From NCBI GenBank assembly GCA_013812805.1, contig JACCSV010000186.1, positions 1 through 14,973 of the forward strand: DNA of 14,973 bases, read 5' to 3'. Under the pieces are notes generated by a model. That model worked only from the letters and a program-made list of their open reading frames with translations. It was not told the DNA's origin and did no database searches. Below, piece by piece: positions 1-6,526 of this stretch (the stretch's first letter is position 1; each line of letters starts with the position of its first letter). A program made the position numbers and the translations under genes. The DNA comes from Sphingomonas sp. Its GTDB lineage: Bacteria; Pseudomonadota; Alphaproteobacteria; Sphingomonadales; Sphingomonadaceae.

Positions 1-49
1 AGTCGCTACTGTCCCACTCGGGATCGGCCTCAAGGCTCACGTCGAGCAT
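1..49 (-). CDS. ybeY: YbeY, endoribonuclease / rRNA maturation factor (N-terminal fragment)
   Basis: Only the first 16 codons are inside the window, reading MLDVSLEADPEWDSSD; the rest lies beyond base 1. YbeY is a zinc-dependent single-strand endoribonuclease of ribosome maturation and quality control. The assignment rests on position, directly downstream of the phoH/ybeZ-type gene where ybeY is almost always found, and on the N-terminus resembling alphaproteobacterial YbeY. The catalytic HxxxHxxxxxH motif is not visible here. The ATG at 49-47 follows the phoH stop by two bases. A GTG at 55-53 overlaps that stop (GTGA) and is an equally possible start adding two residues. Translational coupling to phoH is likely in either case. 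Confidence 0.7.
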   Translation of the reverse strand, partial: MLDVSLEADPEWDSSD

Positions 50-51
50 GG

Positions 52-1050
52 TCACGCGCCTTTACCCTCATAGGCCTCGACGATTTTCCCGACCAGCGGG
101 TGACGAACGACGTCGGCCGAGGTGAAGCGGATCATCGACAGCTTGGCAATGCCCTCGAGCTTGCCGATCGCGTCGTTGAGCCCCGACTGGGTGCCGGTCG
201 GCAGGTCGCTCTGGTGGGGATCGCCGCAGATCACCATCCGGCTGCGCATTCCAAACCGGGTCAGGAACATCTTCATCTGCATCGGGGTGGTATTCTGCGC
301 CTCGTCGAGGATGATGAAAGCGTCGTTGAGCGTTCGGCCGCGCATGAAGGCGAGCGGGGCGATCTCGATCTCGCCGCTGATGATCCGCCGCTCGACCTGC
401 TCGGCCGGAAGCATGTCGTAAAGCGCGTCGTAGAGCGGGCGGAGATAGGGATCGACCTTCTCCTTCATGTCGCCGGGAAGGAAGCCGAGGCGCTCGCCGG
501 CTTCGACGGCGGGGCGCGACAGGATCAGCCGGTCGACGCTTCCCGAAATCAGCTGCGACACCGCCTGCGCGACGGCGAGGTAGGTCTTGCCGGTGCCAGC
601 CGGGCCGAGCGCAAAGATCATCTCGTCGCGGGCAAGCGCTTCCATGTAGGTCGTTTGCACCGACGAGCGCGGGACGATCGTCTTCTTGCGGGTGCGGATC
701 ATCACCCGGGGCGGCGACGTCACTTCGTCGTCGATGATCCCGTCGAGGCTTGGCTGGGCGGCCATGCCGATTACCGATTCAACCGCCTGGGCGTCGATGT
801 CGTGGCCCTGGTCGAGGCGGTTGTAGAGGCCGATGAGAACGTCGCGGGCGCGGCTTGCGGAATCCGCTTCGCCTTCGATCTGGACGCGGTTGCCGCGGGC
901 GGAGATGTGCACCGACAGCCGCTGTTCAATGGCGATCAGATGGCGGTCGTAATCGCCGAACAGGGGGCCAAGCAGGTAGGGCTGGTCGAACTCCACCTCG
1001 AGGCGGGCGCGTTCTCCGGCGGGGACAGCGGCAAGGTCACGGCGGGCCAT
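52..1050 (-). CDS. phoH: PhoH-like ATPase (YbeZ family)
   Basis: This is a 332-residue cytoplasmic P-loop ATPase of the PhoH/YbeZ family, an RNA-associated protein usually paired with YbeY. The N-terminal part (about 15-80) has the look of a KH-like RNA-binding segment. The ATPase core carries Walker A GPAGTGKT at 149-156 and Walker B IILDEAQN at 246-253, followed by the conserved ICGDPHQSDLP at 274-284. Length is close to E. coli YbeZ. The reading frame stays open upstream to 1170, but the extra 40 residues are arginine/cysteine-rich and lie over the miaB 3' end. I therefore start at the ATG at 1050-1048, which overlaps the miaB stop as ATGA and gives MARRDLAAVP. ybeY follows immediately, so miaB-phoH-ybeY are probably translated in a coupled fashion. 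Family is certain; the cellular substrate is not established by sequence. Confidence 0.95.
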   Translation of the reverse strand: MARRDLAAVPAGERARLEVEFDQPYLLGPLFGDYDRHLIAIEQRLSVHISARGNRVQIEGEADSASRARDVLIGLYNRLDQGHDIDAQAVESVIGMAAQPSLDGIIDDEVTSPPRVMIRTRKKTIVPRSSVQTTYMEALARDEMIFALGPAGTGKTYLAVAQAVSQLISGSVDRLILSRPAVEAGERLGFLPGDMKEKVDPYLRPLYDALYDMLPAEQVERRIISGEIEIAPLAFMRGRTLNDAFIILDEAQNTTPMQMKMFLTRFGMRSRMVICGDPHQSDLPTGTQSGLNDAIGKLEGIAKLSMIRFTSADVVRHPLVGKIVEAYEGKGA

Positions 1051-2354
1051 CAGGCGGCCACCGCAGCGTGCACGGCACCGCTCATGCTGTTCGGGCCCGC
1101 TGCGGTCAGGGTGACGGCCAGCATCGTGCCCGGCTTCGCAGCGGCTTCGACATGGACCGACTGCAGCCACGGCGACTTGCCGATCATCTGCCCCGGGCGC
1201 CGCCCTTTGCGCTCGACCAGAATCGCGGTGTCGCGGCCGATCGTGGAGCGGTTGAACGCCAGTTGGTGCTCGGCAATCCGCAAGTGCAGGCGCTGCAGCC
1301 GCTCGTCCATGATCTCAGGGCTGATCTGATCCTCCATTGCCGCCGCCGGAGTGCCCGGCCGGGCGCTATATTTGAACGAATAGGCCGACGCGTAGCGGAC
1401 CGCATCGACAATCTGCAGAGTCGCCTCGAAATCCGCTTCGGTCTCGCCGGGAAAGCCGACGATGAAGTCGCCGGAAATGGCGATGTCCGGCCGCGCCGCG
1501 CGCGCCTTTTCGATTGTGCGAAGATAGCTCTCGACGCTGTGGCTTCGGTTCATCGCCCTCAACATTCGGTCGCTTCCCGACTGCACCGGCAGGTGCAGAT
1601 AAGGCATCAGCTTGTCGACCTCGCCATGAGCGGCGATCAAGGCGTCGCTCATGTCGGCCGGGTGGCTGGTGGTGTAGCGGATGCGCTCGAGGCCATCGAT
1701 GGTGGACAACGCTCGGATCAGCCTGTCGAGCCCGCCCGCCCAGGCGTTGACGTTCTGGCCAAGCAGCACGAGCTCGACCGCGCCGGCGTCGACCAGGGCC
1801 CGCGCCTCAGCAAGGATGTCGCCCGCCGGCCGGGAAATCTCGGCCCCGCGCGTGTAGGGTACGACGCAATAGGTGCAGAATTTGTCGCAGCCTTCCTGGA
1901 CCGTGAGGAACGCGCTCGGGCTTGCCCGCCGCCGCGCCGGCAGCGCGTCGAACTTGGACAGCGCCGGCATGTCGGTGTCGACCAGGCGGCGCCCGCTCTC
2001 GGCCGCGGCGACCATTTCCGGCAGCCGGTGATAGGCCTGGGGGCCAACCACGATGTCGATCATTGGCGAACGCGCCTTGGCTTCCGCTGCTTCGGCCTGG
2101 GCGACGCAGCCGGCCAGCGCAATCAACGGCCTCGAGCCGTCCTCGCGCCGTAGCCGGCCGATGTCGGAATAGGCCTTTTCCGCCGCTTTCTCCCGTATGT
2201 GGCAGGTGTTGAGCACGACCAGATCGGCGTCGTCGCCGTCGCCGGCGGCGGACATGCCGCTGTCGGCCAGCAGCTCGGCCATTCGCTCGCCGTCGTAGAC
2301 GTTCATCTGGCAGCCGAAGGATTTGACTCGGAAAGTCTTGGGATTTGCGTTCAT
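1050..2354 (-). CDS. miaB: MiaB, tRNA-2-methylthio-N6-dimethylallyladenosine synthase
   Basis: MiaB is a radical-SAM methylthiotransferase that converts i6A37 to ms2i6A37 in tRNAs reading UNN codons. The 434-residue protein has the three N-terminal cluster cysteines C15 (FGCQMN), C51 (NTCHIR) and C83 (AGCVAQ). The radical-SAM triplet C156-x3-C160-x2-C163 lies in GCDKFCTYCVVPYTRG. The SAM-domain stretch GQNVNAW (199-205) and IVGFPGETE (298-306) also match the family, and a C-terminal TRAM-like region runs from about 370. The GQNVNAW and CVVPYTRG forms point to MiaB rather than RimO or MtaB. It starts 9 bases after the plsC stop and its own stop overlaps the phoH start (ATGA). Its two [4Fe-4S] clusters make the nearby nfuA functionally relevant, since NfuA is known to help supply MiaB in E. 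coli. Confidence 0.97.
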   Translation of the reverse strand: MNANPKTFRVKSFGCQMNVYDGERMAELLADSGMSAAGDGDDADLVVLNTCHIREKAAEKAYSDIGRLRREDGSRPLIALAGCVAQAEAAEAKARSPMIDIVVGPQAYHRLPEMVAAAESGRRLVDTDMPALSKFDALPARRRASPSAFLTVQEGCDKFCTYCVVPYTRGAEISRPAGDILAEARALVDAGAVELVLLGQNVNAWAGGLDRLIRALSTIDGLERIRYTTSHPADMSDALIAAHGEVDKLMPYLHLPVQSGSDRMLRAMNRSHSVESYLRTIEKARAARPDIAISGDFIVGFPGETEADFEATLQIVDAVRYASAYSFKYSARPGTPAAAMEDQISPEIMDERLQRLHLRIAEHQLAFNRSTIGRDTAILVERKGRRPGQMIGKSPWLQSVHVEAAAKPGTMLAVTLTAAGPNSMSGAVHAAVAA

Positions 2355-2363
2355 TGCCCGCGC

Positions 2364-3083
2364 CTATAGGTCAGCCACGCGTCGACTTGAAGTCAGCGCC
2401 GCCGCGATCGCTTCGCGAGCCTGGTTGGACAGCGCCTTCCGATCCAAGCTTGGCGGCAACGGGTCGAGCAGCCGGACGGTGACCGGGATCGTCAATCTGC
2501 GCCCGAGCACGCGCAGCAGATTGTCCTTGCCGCTCTCCTCGGTCCAGCCGATCCCGGCGGTTACCGCACCATAGTCGATCGCCACCGGGCGGACGGTGAC
2601 CCCGGGCGGAGGCGGGGTCACTGCGCCGAGCAAAGCCGGCCGGAACGGCAGCAGCTCGTCGCCCCCGCCTGTCGTTCCTTCCGGAAACAGCGCCACCGGC
2701 TGCTGGCCAAGGAGCTTGCGGGCAATCGCCTGCGCCTGCCGCGATGCTCCGCGGCGGTCTTGGCGCTTAACGTAAAGCGTGTGGTTCTGGTCGGCGAGCC
2801 ACAAGACCAGGGGATTGCCGAGCTCCTGCTTCGACACGAACGCGCAACCCGTCGCGTCGGCGAGCACGAAGATGTCGAGCCAGCTGGTGTGATTGGCGAC
2901 CAGCAAGGTGTGTGCTTGCACCGGAGCGCCTGTCACGCGGACGCGGGCGCCGCAGATCCACGCGGTGCCGGCAAGGAAGCGCCGCGGCCAGCCCGAGCGG
3001 CCGGTAAGCAGCTTCGTCGCCAAGTGCGGTGGCAGGCAGATCGCCAGCCACAGCAGGAATGCCGCGATTCGCGTGGCGGCAAT
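2364..3083 (-). CDS. plsC: 1-acyl-sn-glycerol-3-phosphate acyltransferase (start codon unclear)
   Basis: PlsC acylates lysophosphatidic acid to phosphatidic acid at the inner membrane. The frame shows a hydrophobic N-terminal segment (IAAFLLWLAICLPP), then the HX4D catalytic motif in NHTSWLD and the glycerol-phosphate motif FPEGTT. Numbering from an ATT at 3083, these fall at about residues 65-71 and 134-139. The length of about 239 is normal. The start is the odd point: between the fur stop (3100-3102) and the hydrophobic segment I find no ATG, GTG or TTG in frame. The choices are ATT at 3083-3081, the ATG at 3224 overlapping fur by 125 bases with a serine-rich unrelated leader, or a TTG at 3023 that would remove the hydrophobic segment. 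I give the ATT as the best-fitting boundary. Family is secure; the start is not. Confidence 0.85.
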   Translation of the reverse strand: MAATRIAAFLLWLAICLPPHLATKLLTGRSGWPRRFLAGTAWICGARVRVTGAPVQAHTLLVANHTSWLDIFVLADATGCAFVSKQELGNPLVLWLADQNHTLYVKRQDRRGASRQAQAIARKLLGQQPVALFPEGTTGGGDELLPFRPALLGAVTPPPPGVTVRPVAIDYGAVTAGIGWTEESGKDNLLRVLGRRLTIPVTVRLLDPLPPSLDRKALSNQAREAIAAALTSSRRVADL

Positions 3084-3099
3084 TAGGCGCGACGGCGGG

Positions 3100-3528
3100 C
3101 TAGCGGTCGCGATTGAGGGAGACGCCGTAAAGCTCCATCCGGTGATCGACGAGACGGAAGCCGAGCTTCTCGGCGATGCGCCGCTGCAGCGCTTCCAATT
3201 CCTCGTCGACGAACTCGACGACATTGCCGGTCTCGACGTCGATCAAATGGTCATGATGGGCATCCGAGGCGGCTTCGTAGCGCGCTCGGCCATCGCCGAA
3301 TTCGTGACGTGCCAGGATCCCGGCCTCCTCGAACAAGCGGACGGTGCGGTAAACCGTCGCGATCGAAATCCTGGGGTCGATCGCGGAGGCTCGCGCGTGC
3401 AGGGTCTCGACGTCGGGGTGGTCTTCCGATTCCGAGAGGATCCTGGCGATCACCCGACGCTGCTCGGTGATCCTGAGGCCCTTGTCGGCGCACAACGCTT
3501 CAACGTCGATCACGGTGTTGTTGCTCAT
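3100..3528 (-). CDS. fur: Fur, ferric uptake regulator family repressor
   Basis: This is a 142-residue iron-responsive dimeric repressor. The N-terminal winged helix includes GLRITEQRRVIARIL (17-31) and the recognition region ISIATVYRTVRLFEEAG (54-70). The metal/dimer domain starts with HHDHLIDVETGNVVEF (91-106) and ends with HRMELYGV (129-136). The CxxC pair that follows HHDHLI in enteric Fur is replaced by DVET, as is usual in alphaproteobacterial Fur/Mur; Irr is less likely because a heme-regulatory Cys-Pro motif is absent. The only conserved-looking cysteine is C13. A candidate promoter lies directly upstream at 3537-3565. The next gene, plsC, follows within about 20 bases, so fur probably heads a fur-plsC-miaB-phoH-ybeY transcript. 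Manganese-responsive Mur is the main alternative. Confidence 0.93.
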   Translation of the reverse strand: MSNNTVIDVEALCADKGLRITEQRRVIARILSESEDHPDVETLHARASAIDPRISIATVYRTVRLFEEAGILARHEFGDGRARYEAASDAHHDHLIDVETGNVVEFVDEELEALQRRIAEKLGFRLVDHRMELYGVSLNRDR

Positions 3529-3536
3529 ATCGGCTC

Positions 3537-3565
3537 AGACTAGGGCTGCTGCGCGCCTCGGTCAA
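3537..3565 (-). promoter_or_regulatory. Putative sigma70-type promoter of fur, possibly leaderless
   Basis: On the minus strand, TTGACC (3565-3560) and TAGTCT (3542-3537) are separated by 17 bases. The -35 is a good match; the -10 matches TATAAT at three of six positions, including the key first, second and last. A transcript starting about 7 bases after the -10 would begin within a few bases of the fur ATG at 3528, and there is no Shine-Dalgarno sequence before that ATG. Both facts fit a leaderless mRNA. This is inference from motifs only. Confidence 0.35.
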
Positions 3566-3601
3566 AGGAAAGGGCGCGCCGCATACCCTATTTCTCCAGG
3601 C

Positions 3602-4036
3602 TTATTTGGCCTTCGCTGGGCCCCGCGTTCGCCGGCGCTTGGTGCCCAGGCCGATGGTCTTGGCAAGTGCCCGCCGCTGCTCCGCATAATTGGGAGCGAC
3701 CATCGGGTAATCCGCGGCGAGGCCCCATTTTTCGCGATATTCGTTCGGCGTCAGCCCGTGGTTGGTCATCAGGTGGCGCTTGAGCATCTTCTGCTTCTTC
3801 CCGTCCTCGAGGCAGACGATGTAATCGGGCTTGATCGACGCGCGGATCGAAACCTTCGGCTGCGGCTTCTCCTCGGGAGCAGCGTTGCCACCCGAGATTC
3901 CGCTCAGCGCCTCGTGAACATTCTGAATCAACTGAGGCAAGTCGTTGACGGCAACGCTGTTGTTGCTGACATGGGCGGCGACGATGTCGGCAGTCAGCGT
4001 CAGCAGCATTTCTTCCGCAGATTCAGTATCGGCCAT
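3602..4036 (-). CDS. Ros/MucR family zinc-finger transcriptional regulator
   Basis: This 144-residue protein is a MucR/Ros-type nucleoid-associated regulator, a family that represses many surface, exopolysaccharide and cell-cycle genes in alphaproteobacteria. The N-terminus (MLLTLTADIVAAHVSNNSVA, 10-29, through IQNVHEAL) is the conserved oligomerisation region. The DNA-binding zinc finger spans about 72-105, with C75, D78, H88 and H93 in VCLEDGKKQKMLKRHL and TNHGLTPNEYREKW. The second classical cysteine is Asp, a Cys-Asp-His-His arrangement known in several MucR homologues. The C-terminus is basic (KRRRTRGPAKAK). I start at the ATG at 4036 because MADTESAEEML matches family N-termini; an ATG at 4063 would add nine basic residues. 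It stands alone between rimI and fur with about 110 bp upstream, enough for its own promoter. Confidence 0.92.
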   Translation of the reverse strand: MADTESAEEMLLTLTADIVAAHVSNNSVAVNDLPQLIQNVHEALSGISGGNAAPEEKPQPKVSIRASIKPDYIVCLEDGKKQKMLKRHLMTNHGLTPNEYREKWGLAADYPMVAPNYAEQRRALAKTIGLGTKRRRTRGPAKAK

Positions 4037-4134
4037 TGTTGATGTCTTTCTTTTTCCGAGCATTGAAGCGCCGCGTTGTCGGCGCCAAAACCCGCAATAC
4101 TGACTGCGGTTGACGATGCAATAATGGAAGTTGC

Positions 4135-4149
4135 GCGAGCGAAGCTCAC
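4135..4149 (-). other. Small hairpin over the rimI stop codon
   Basis: A short inverted repeat, gcgagc (4135-4140), loop gaa, gctcac (4144-4149), can form a six-pair stem with one G-U pair. It overlaps the rimI stop codon (4146-4148). No run of T follows on the minus strand, so it is not a clear intrinsic terminator. It may be a weak structure at the 3' end of the nfuA-tsaB-rimI transcript, or chance. Confidence 0.2.
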
Positions 4150-4604
4150 TCGGTGAAAACAAACGTCAATGCGTCATATTGGCAGCCGTCGGTGCCGCGA
4201 TAATAGTTCCGCCGTCGACCTGCGGGCGCAAAGCCCGCGGCTTCATAGATTCGGATCGCGGGATTGCCGTCGCGAACTTCGAGGTGGATTTTCGAGGTGC
4301 CCTTTTTCTTCGCGTCTTCAATGAATTGCGCCAGCAGCTTGCGGCCGACGCCGTTGCCTTGAGCCGCTGGCGAAACCGCGAGCAGCAACAATTCGGCATC
4401 GGTGAGGATGATCCGGTACAGCGCAAAGCCGAGCAGGTCTTCGCCATCATCGGCAACCATCAAGGTGACGCCGTCCATTGGCAGGATCCCCGCGCATTGC
4501 GAGCGGGTCCACGCTTCGCCGTAGGAATCGCCGAACGCCGTGGTCATTACCGTCATCACCTGATCGAGGTGCCGAGCGTCCGATTCGAAAATTGCGATGG
4601 TCAT
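4146..4604 (-). CDS. rimI: RimI, ribosomal-protein-alanine N-acetyltransferase (GNAT)
   Basis: This 152-residue cytoplasmic GNAT protein fits RimI, which acetylates the N-terminal alanine of ribosomal protein S18. The acetyl-CoA binding signature QGNGVG (82-87) follows the beta-strand AELLLLAVSP (70-79). The later motif LEVRDGNPAIRIYEAAGF (108-125) contains E109 and Y120, at the places of the RimI catalytic Glu and Tyr. The ATG at 4604-4602 overlaps the tsaB stop (ATGA), the standard tsaB-rimI pairing, which supports RimI over an unrelated GNAT enzyme. No membrane or export signal is seen. The substrate is inferred from family and neighbourhood. Confidence 0.9.
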   Translation of the reverse strand: MTIAIFESDARHLDQVMTVMTTAFGDSYGEAWTRSQCAGILPMDGVTLMVADDGEDLLGFALYRIILTDAELLLLAVSPAAQGNGVGRKLLAQFIEDAKKKGTSKIHLEVRDGNPAIRIYEAAGFAPAGRRRNYYRGTDGCQYDALTFVFTE

Positions 4605-5209
4605 GCGGCGCTCTTCACGCGGGCGTCGGGGGCGCGGGCATAAACCGGAGCCGGGACGAGCGAGCGAAGCGAAAGCGGAAGCCCCAGCGCGTTATCGGCG
4701 GAGGGCCAGCACTCGCGCGCTTCGCCCCAGCCTCGAGCCTCAACCAGCGCGGCGGCGCCGGTGCCGACGACCAGCTGCGCATCGATCGCCGCTGCGGCTT
4801 CGGCGGGTGGTAGGTTGAGCAGCACTGACTCCGGCTCCAGCGAAGCGCCGAACTGCTGAACGAACACTTCCCCGTGGCCACCGGCGATTGCCGCGGCGAC
4901 CGGTCCGTCGGCGCGAGCCGCCGACGCCAGCAGCGCCAGCGACGACATTCCATTGACCTCAACACCCCAGCCGATCCCCATGCCGTGGGCTGCGGCGATG
5001 CCGACGCGGATCCCGGTGAAGCTCCCGGGGCCGACTCCGACCAGGATACGCTCGGGCCGGCGGTTCTCCAGAAGCTCCGCAACCATCGGCATCAGGCGCT
5101 CGGCATGGCCGCGGCCGATCAGCTCATCGCGAGTGCCGATGACCTCGCCGCCGTTGGTCAGAAGCGCGGCCGTGCATGCCGCTGTCGAAGTGTCGAGCGC
5201 CAGGATCAT
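4601..5209 (-). CDS. tsaB: TsaB, tRNA t6A37 biosynthesis subunit
   Basis: TsaB is the non-catalytic partner of TsaD in the complex that attaches threonylcarbamoyl to A37 of ANN-decoding tRNAs. The 202-residue protein begins with the ASKHA-fold nucleotide-binding strand MILALDTSTAACTAAL (1-16). It contains the TsaB signature GVGPGSFTGIRVG (58-70) and GHAERLMPMV (34-43). The C-terminal half is divergent, as usual in this family, and slightly short compared with the E. coli protein of about 230 residues. Its stop overlaps the rimI start, so the two are translationally coupled. nfuA ends 38 bases upstream. There is no recognisable Shine-Dalgarno before its ATG. Assignment to TsaB rather than TsaD is clear from the length and the lack of TsaD metal-binding motifs. 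Confidence 0.94.
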   Translation of the reverse strand: MILALDTSTAACTAALLTNGGEVIGTRDELIGRGHAERLMPMVAELLENRRPERILVGVGPGSFTGIRVGIAAAHGMGIGWGVEVNGMSSLALLASAARADGPVAAAIAGGHGEVFVQQFGASLEPESVLLNLPPAEAAAAIDAQLVVGTGAAALVEARGWGEARECWPSADNALGLPLSLRSLVPAPVYARAPDARVKSAA

Positions 5210-5247
5210 TGCTAGATTAGGTCACAGGGCGCTAGGCGCCGCAAGCC

Positions 5248-5823
5248 CTAGACGGCTTCCACGGATTCCACTTCCGGAACGTAGTGGCGAATCAGGCTTT
5301 CGATGCCGCGCTTGAGCGTGATCGCGGAGGAGGGGCAGCCGGCGCAGGCGCCCTGCATCGCCAGGAACAAGGTGCCATCCTTGTAGCCGCGGTAGACGAT
5401 GTCGCCGCCGTCCTGGGCGACCGCCGGGCGCACGCGGGTCTCGATGAGGTCGCGGATCTGCTCGATGATCTCGGCATCAGCGGGGTCGTCGTCGAACGCA
5501 GCGTCGTCGCCAGAAATGTGGATGCCGGCGGCCGAGCCGGCCACGAACAACGGCGCGCCGCTGACGAAATGATCGAGCAATGTTTCGACGACGATCGGCT
5601 CGACGTCGGTCCAGGAGGCGCCGGACACCGCGGTGACCGAGACGAAGTCGTGGCCCAGGAACACGCCTTCGACCATGCCGCTGTCAAACAAGGCGCTGGC
5701 CAGCGGTGAGGCCTTGGCGTTTTCGGCATCGGCGAAGTCGCGGGTGCCGGCCTCCATGACCGTCTGGCCGGGGAGGAACTTGCGCGTTGCCGGATTCGGC
5801 GTCTGTTCGGTGCGGATCAGCAT
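5248..5823 (-). CDS. nfuA: NfuA/NifU-type Fe-S cluster carrier
   Basis: This 191-residue Fe-S carrier delivers [4Fe-4S] clusters to client enzymes. The N-terminal Nfu_N-type domain (about 1-90) begins MLIRTEQTPNPATRKFLPG, which is highly typical. The C-terminal NifU-like domain (about 118-187) includes RVRPAVAQDGGDIVY (130-144) and the cluster-binding C160-x2-C163 in GACAGCPSS. Both cysteines are intact. The frame is open 16 codons further upstream to 5871, but only the ATG at 5823 gives the conserved N-terminus. It is the first gene of the conserved nfuA-tsaB-rimI run. The 64 bases before it separate it from the orphan gene and would carry its promoter, though I see no convincing one. Clients in this window probably include MiaB, six genes downstream. 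Confidence 0.95.
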   Translation of the reverse strand: MLIRTEQTPNPATRKFLPGQTVMEAGTRDFADAENAKASPLASALFDSGMVEGVFLGHDFVSVTAVSGASWTDVEPIVVETLLDHFVSGAPLFVAGSAAGIHISGDDAAFDDDPADAEIIEQIRDLIETRVRPAVAQDGGDIVYRGYKDGTLFLAMQGACAGCPSSAITLKRGIESLIRHYVPEVESVEAV

Positions 5824-5887
5824 GGACGCGATGTGGCGCCGAGCTGCTGCAGGTTCAAGTGAGGCGCACACCCCTTGCGGGCATCAC

Positions 5888-6460
5888 TCAGCGCCGTCCC
5901 CCAACCTCGACTCGCACTTCGTTCGAGCGATTGTAAGCTCCGTGCATCGCACCACCCGCAATCCGTAGGCAAAGTGGTATGCGCTGACTGCCCAAGTCGT
6001 ATGAGGGCATCGGGGCGTTGACATCTTTCTCTGACGAGTAGCGTGCAGTCTCCGGAAGATAAACGTCGTATTGCACAGAATCCGCCATTGGCTCGAAACC
6101 GTCAAATGTGTCGCCGTACGTGGTAACTTCGACTGTTCCGACATAGGGCCCTAGGCTGAGGAGGCGGTAATCTCGCGCGTCACAGCGCACCACATCGGCG
6201 TATGAGTTCAAGGTGTGCCGCTTCACTTCCCGGACCCAGTTCGCGTCGCCTGCCAAAGAAACCTTCCAGAAGGCTTCCTCTCGCTCCATCACGGTGTGCC
6301 GAAGATCGACCCCCCGTGGCAATGCAGAAGCCGGAACCCGGGCGAGGGCCACCGCGCGCAAGTCAGTGATCGGCTTGGGCACGCATGCGTGAACATAGAG
6401 GAGCAAAAGCAGCAGCAGACTCAGCAGAAGGATTGCCCGTCGCAGTCGCTTCGTGCTCAT
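5888..6460 (-). CDS. Hypothetical exported protein, possible lipoprotein (low-GC orphan)
   Basis: I do not recognise this 190-residue protein. The start MSTKRLRRAIL (ATG at 6460) gives a basic n-region and a very leucine-rich segment (residues 10-21) ending in YVHAC, with C26 as a possible lipidation site. VHAC is a poor but possible lipobox; otherwise this is a membrane anchor. The mature part is soluble-looking, with aromatic and acidic patches such as VEVTTYGDTFDGFEP, and ends in a basic VEVGGRR. A GTG at 6496 would add 12 residues. Base composition is about 55% GC over 6001-6180 by hand count, against about 65% or more in adjacent genes. It is flanked by 64-66 bp gaps and breaks an otherwise conserved layout. 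Acquisition by transfer is possible but unproven. Confidence 0.7.
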   Translation of the reverse strand: MSTKRLRRAILLLSLLLLLLLYVHACVPKPITDLRAVALARVPASALPRGVDLRHTVMEREEAFWKVSLAGDANWVREVKRHTLNSYADVVRCDARDYRLLSLGPYVGTVEVTTYGDTFDGFEPMADSVQYDVYLPETARYSSEKDVNAPMPSYDLGSQRIPLCLRIAGGAMHGAYNRSNEVRVEVGGRR

Positions 6461-6526
6461 CGCTTGAACAGTAGCTCCTGCGACCGCACAGTCCACCTTC
6501 CCGTGCAGACGTGGGGATCCAGCCGA

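Noticed and set aside
1051..1170. 40-residue N-terminal extension of phoH
   Set aside because: It lies entirely inside the miaB 3' end and is Arg/Cys-rich; the ATGA-overlapping start at 1050 gives the conserved N-terminus.
100..2153. Long plus-strand open frames opposite phoH and miaB
   Set aside because: They are antisense to well-supported genes, rich in Arg, Gly and Asp with no recognisable domain, as expected for the opposite strand of high-GC coding DNA.
3561..3600. GGCGCGCC palindrome followed by a T-rich stretch as a mucR terminator
   Set aside because: The palindrome has no room for a loop and the T run is interrupted; an intrinsic terminator is not convincing.
5219..5247. Short GC-rich inverted repeat between nfuA and tsaB
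   Set aside because: Only a five-pair stem without a T tract; likely chance in high-GC DNA.
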